NCBI GenBank assembly: GCA_045629485.1
Contig: JAZQRF010000340.1
Span: forward strand, 1-8,597
Origin: Pseudopedobacter sp045629485
GTDB taxonomy: Bacteria > Bacteroidota > Bacteroidia > Sphingobacteriales > Sphingobacteriaceae
Length of the DNA stretch: 8,597 nucleotides
Reading direction: 5' to 3'
The first letter of the stretch is position 1; every line of letters starts with the position of its first letter. This document shows positions 7,901 through 8,597 of the stretch, one piece after another. The notes under the pieces are model-generated. The model worked only from the letters and a program-made list of their open reading frames with translations. It was not told where the DNA came from and ran no database searches. The position numbers and the translations under genes are program-made.

Positions 7901-7984
7901 GAAAAAAAGGAGAATTGAAAAGCACAGAATTATATGTTTGTCAATTATTAGATTTGAAAATAGTAAAGATCTGCATATTCTCAT
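4958..7984 (-). CDS. Secreted right-handed beta-helix protein with T9SS type A sorting domain (possible polysaccharide lyase/hydrolase)
   Basis: A 1008-residue exported modular protein. Residues 1-35 form a signal peptide (hydrophobic core IILCFSILLFFLQ, probable cut after QS-K). Residues 36-120 match the N-terminal cap of pectin-lyase-like proteins (TPWKTI, LKPGDSIMFNRGE, GQGSKPTISG). A parallel beta-helix with Asn ladders covers about 265-540 (KNISINNCKI, LTIKNCSISNALSGGI, TLIEKNTLENIGYNGIYFGG, DDGAGIYVGD, GIYIDD, VSILNNTV, IEIFNNVVYNN). Residues 627-770 (IVNGNF...FYLDNVEFYEV) look like a carbohydrate-binding beta-sandwich of the CBM4/9 type. Residues 832-912 (QTILFAAI, SELPVLLNVISGPAEI, GNETFEPAKANI) resemble an Ig/MBG-like domain, and 924-1008 (AFPNPFKN, LYDVQGKLIY, GLNAGIYLVRL, QKVILIK) is a T9SS type A C-terminal domain. 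It is therefore likely exported by Sec and then T9SS to the surface. Its position beside an EPS operon suggests a role on that glycan. Catalytic residues and substrate cannot be assigned, and it could be only a binding protein. Confidence 0.9.
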   Translation of the reverse strand: MRICRSLLFSNLIIDKHIILCFSILLFFLQPVQSKTYYFSSLNGDDSYTSLQAANFQTPWKTIYKLNTIFNELKPGDSIMFNRGEIFEGILMISNSGSALSPIVFGAYGQGSKPTISGLQQLRNWKSIGNGIFETDYTQKLSHLIINGLPQQMGRYPNKGYLSYESFVGNNSIKDEQLNSNINWTGAEVVIRKNRWTLDRAAITSHRSKTINYEGGSKAAPLAGYGYFIQNSKLTLDQEGEWFYDKERKKILLFMGNQNPALLKIQASYIQVLVSIKGYHHVSFENIDFEGAKNTFHIVESKNISINNCKIDLAGEEAVLASYSPFLTIKNCSISNALSGGINLDAGCTHAELIENNIKNIGLFAGLGKSGSGTYEAITSFGDQTLIEKNTLENIGYNGIYFGGNNSTVKNNFINNFCLTKDDGAGIYVGDWSKTYKKKIVGNIVLNGKGVGEGTNYPSLLMAEGIYIDDLSESVSILNNTVSLCANNGIKVHNAKDIEIFNNVVYNNGIQLRLEQDHYLATSTYIRDNQIRNNIFFSKHDEQIIAKLSSHQDDIVVFGELDYNFYCRPLNELAVIKTSIVRNGKELNQIFDLNDWKNAYVKDSQSQQSPKTIPPFKIKKVLSSNKIVNGNFNSDIQGIFGYSPNNDAFLSWTKGFLDGGALKLSTKSSVNNQVIMNLNVGAIQKDKKYALKFTVLGTEKLQNAKVYLRKTNVAYQLISNKEYCKITNGRAEYEMIFSAHTSENDASVILDIEQALGNFYLDNVEFYEVDVDITKPDDYLLFEYNATASVKTIPLTKHYVDVNNQHFTKEVSIPPFSSIILISDGSTFIKKPQTILFAAIDSKTIGEEPIVISAVASSELPVLLNVISGPAEIVEDTKVKFNNAGIVEIEAVQPGNETFEPAKANIKITYEGKSNLPNINEFTLKAFPNPFKNKLQLEFTMPSSGNGKLALYDVQGKLIYSIYDGFMNSNQLQKFTLDADNLGLNAGIYLVRLVTEEKVLFQKVILIK

Positions 7985-8012
7985 ATCTCTATAACTTACC
8001 GTTGTTAAAGAA

Positions 8013-8041
8013 CAAAATAAAATAGAAGAAATAACAGCAAA
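8013..8041 (-). promoter_or_regulatory. Weak candidate Bacteroidota-type promoter for the beta-helix gene
   Basis: Read on the minus strand, TTATTTTG (8020-8013) approximates the Bacteroidota -7 element TAnnTTTG with one mismatch, and TTTG (8041-8038) could be the -33 element. The 17-base spacing is a little shorter than the 19-21 usually given. Transcription would start roughly 20-25 bases before the start codon at 7984. In such AT-rich DNA a chance match is quite possible. Confidence 0.25.
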
Positions 8042-8059
8042 ACCATAATATTTCCCATA

Positions 8060-8362
8060 ATGAGAACTAATACCACTGACCTGGTGGTTTTTACAGTTAC
8101 GGTGTTTGCCACTTTTAATGCCTTCATAAATATTCTTACGTCAGAGTGAATGTAAAGGTTACCTCAACCAGGGCAATTCCTCTACAGCATTAAGTGGAAC
8201 AATAAATACCAGCACACCAACCACCACTGTAGGCGCTGTTGCCCTGTATTCATAACAGGTTACAGGTGTCTTTTAGAAAACGCGGTATGCGATAGAGGTT
8301 CACAATACGTCAGGATATATCATCTTGAGGCTACAGGTATTACTGTTGGTACATTATCTTAA
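8060..8362 (+). pseudogene. Decayed remnant of a Ser/Thr-rich, probably extracellular protein
   Basis: No single frame is open, but protein-like pieces follow one another in the same direction while changing frame. ATG 8060 reads MRTNTTDLVVFTVTVFATF; a second frame from 8131 reads YSYVRVNVKVTS; a third from 8166 reads NQGNSSTALSGTINTSTP and on to VGAVALYS, then TAA (8253), QVTGVF, TAG (8274) and KTRYAIEVHNTSGYII; a shift at about 8324 continues EATGITVGTLS to TAA at 8360. Alternating hydrophobic residues with many Thr, Ser and Gly suggest a secreted beta-sandwich or repeat protein. At least two nonsense mutations and two frameshifts would be needed to explain it. I do not recognise the parent family. 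It could be a fragment left by a rearrangement; the alternative is chance, which the run of beta-like peptides makes less likely but does not exclude. Confidence 0.5.
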
Positions 8363-8420
8363 ATGCAATTTTGTACGCACAAAGCTTTCTGTTGCCCATA
8401 GCAGGCAATCACAGTTTATT

Positions 8421-8504
8421 ATGAAAAATCTTCCATTAAAAAAATCTTCTAAATACTACGCTTCTGGTGTGATGCTGTATTTAATCCCTACCTTGCAGGT
8501 CTAA
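8421..8504 (+). pseudogene. 27-codon ORF, possible truncated start of a broken gene
   Basis: ATG 8421 to TAA 8502-8504 encodes MKNLPLKKSSKYYASGVMLY followed by LIPTLQV. Three early Lys residues followed by a hydrophobic stretch look like the start of a membrane or exported protein, but it stops almost at once. Past the stop, the same frame reads SEIDPETSHAEYG before another stop, which may be further decayed coding sequence. No ribosome-binding site is evident. It lies in the same degenerate stretch as the remnant just upstream. It could equally be a chance ORF or a small leader peptide; I do not recognise it. Confidence 0.25.
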
Positions 8505-8529
8505 TCCGAAATTGATCCGGAAACATCAC

Positions 8530-8597
8530 ATGCAGAATACGGATAAAATTAGTACGCTGATTGAATTGAACGAGGAGTTGGAAAACTACTTCAGAAA
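8530..8597 (+). CDS. 5' fragment of a probable PAS-domain sensor/signalling protein
   Basis: Only the first 22 codons are present, reading MQNTDKISTLIELNEELENY then FR, cut by the window edge. From memory, Bacteroidota PAS-containing histidine kinases and CheR-like PAS proteins often begin this way: an amphipathic helix with 'LIELNEELENYFRNT' followed by 'IPQLFVDANLILRKFTPPAM' and a PAS fold. The helix is visible here; the PAS domain is inferred. The frame is open upstream to 8485, but ATG 8530 is the natural start because the residues before it (SNPKLIRKHH) are not helix-like. If right, this is a cytoplasmic signal-sensing protein unrelated in job to the polysaccharide operon. Twenty-two residues are too few for a firm call. 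Confidence 0.55.
   Translation, partial: MQNTDKISTLIELNEELENYFR

Larger units (their letters stand above)
7985..8529. other. 545-base region without an intact gene
   Basis: This stretch separates the minus-strand beta-helix gene from the plus-strand partial gene at the right end. It holds the weak promoter candidate, the multi-frame protein remnant and the 27-codon ORF annotated separately. Between 8363 and 8420 only a 12-codon ORF can be read. I see no tRNA, rRNA, clear hairpin terminator, direct repeats or transposon ends here. Confidence 0.6.

Noticed and set aside
7780..8025. 81-codon plus-strand ORF over the 5' end of the beta-helix gene
   Set aside because: Mostly antisense to the signal peptide and N-terminal cap of a convincing gene; the translation shows no recognisable features.
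8156..8362. 68-codon open frame at the right end
   Set aside because: It has no ATG and begins right after a stop; most of it is Cys/His-rich nonsense, and only its last dozen residues fit the decayed-gene reading.
7985..8597. Insertion sequence or mobile-element scar
   Set aside because: I saw no terminal inverted repeats, target duplications or transposase pieces, so the decay cannot be tied to a mobile element.

Overview
The window looks like part of a Bacteroidota chromosome, most likely a Sphingobacteriaceae-type soil or freshwater bacterium such as Pedobacter or Mucilaginibacter. The genus is an inference. The signs are AT-rich DNA, weak or absent Shine-Dalgarno sequences, a large secreted protein ending in a type IX secretion (T9SS) type A sorting domain, and a downstream partial gene whose start resembles PAS-type sensor proteins of that group.

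Positions 1-4954 hold a tightly packed plus-strand polysaccharide (EPS/capsule/O-antigen) biosynthesis operon, already under way when the window opens. In order it contains a family 2 glycosyltransferase (missing only its first codons), a membrane acyltransferase of the acyltransferase-3 family, a WcaB/CysE-like left-handed beta-helix acetyltransferase, a family 4 glycosyltransferase, a second left-handed beta-helix (WcaF/maltose-acetyltransferase-like) acetyltransferase, and a WecG/TagA/CpsF family 26 glycosyltransferase. Genes overlap or are separated by at most about 16 bases, so they are probably co-transcribed and partly translationally coupled. Together they would add three sugars to a lipid-linked repeat unit and decorate it with up to three acyl groups. 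No flippase, polymerase or initiating phosphoglycosyltransferase is in view.

Positions 4958-7984 encode, on the minus strand and ending three bases from the operon's last stop codon, a 1008-residue secreted modular protein. It has a signal peptide, a pectin-lyase-like right-handed beta-helix, a carbohydrate-binding-like beta-sandwich, an Ig/MBG-like domain and a T9SS C-terminal domain. It may be a polysaccharide lyase, hydrolase or binding protein acting on the surface glycan; the substrate is unknown.

Positions 7985-8529 hold no intact gene. They contain a weak candidate promoter for the beta-helix gene, the scrambled remains of a Ser/Thr-rich, probably extracellular protein with two in-frame stops and apparent frameshifts, and a 27-codon ORF that may be a broken gene start. 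The window closes with the first 22 codons of a probable PAS-domain sensor/signalling protein (8530-8597).

I found no RNA genes, CRISPR arrays, insertion sequences or attachment sites. The most distinctive points are the run of three different acyltransferases, the Asn in place of the second Glu of the EX7E motif in the family 4 glycosyltransferase, the convergent secreted beta-helix protein, and the decayed gene at the right end.
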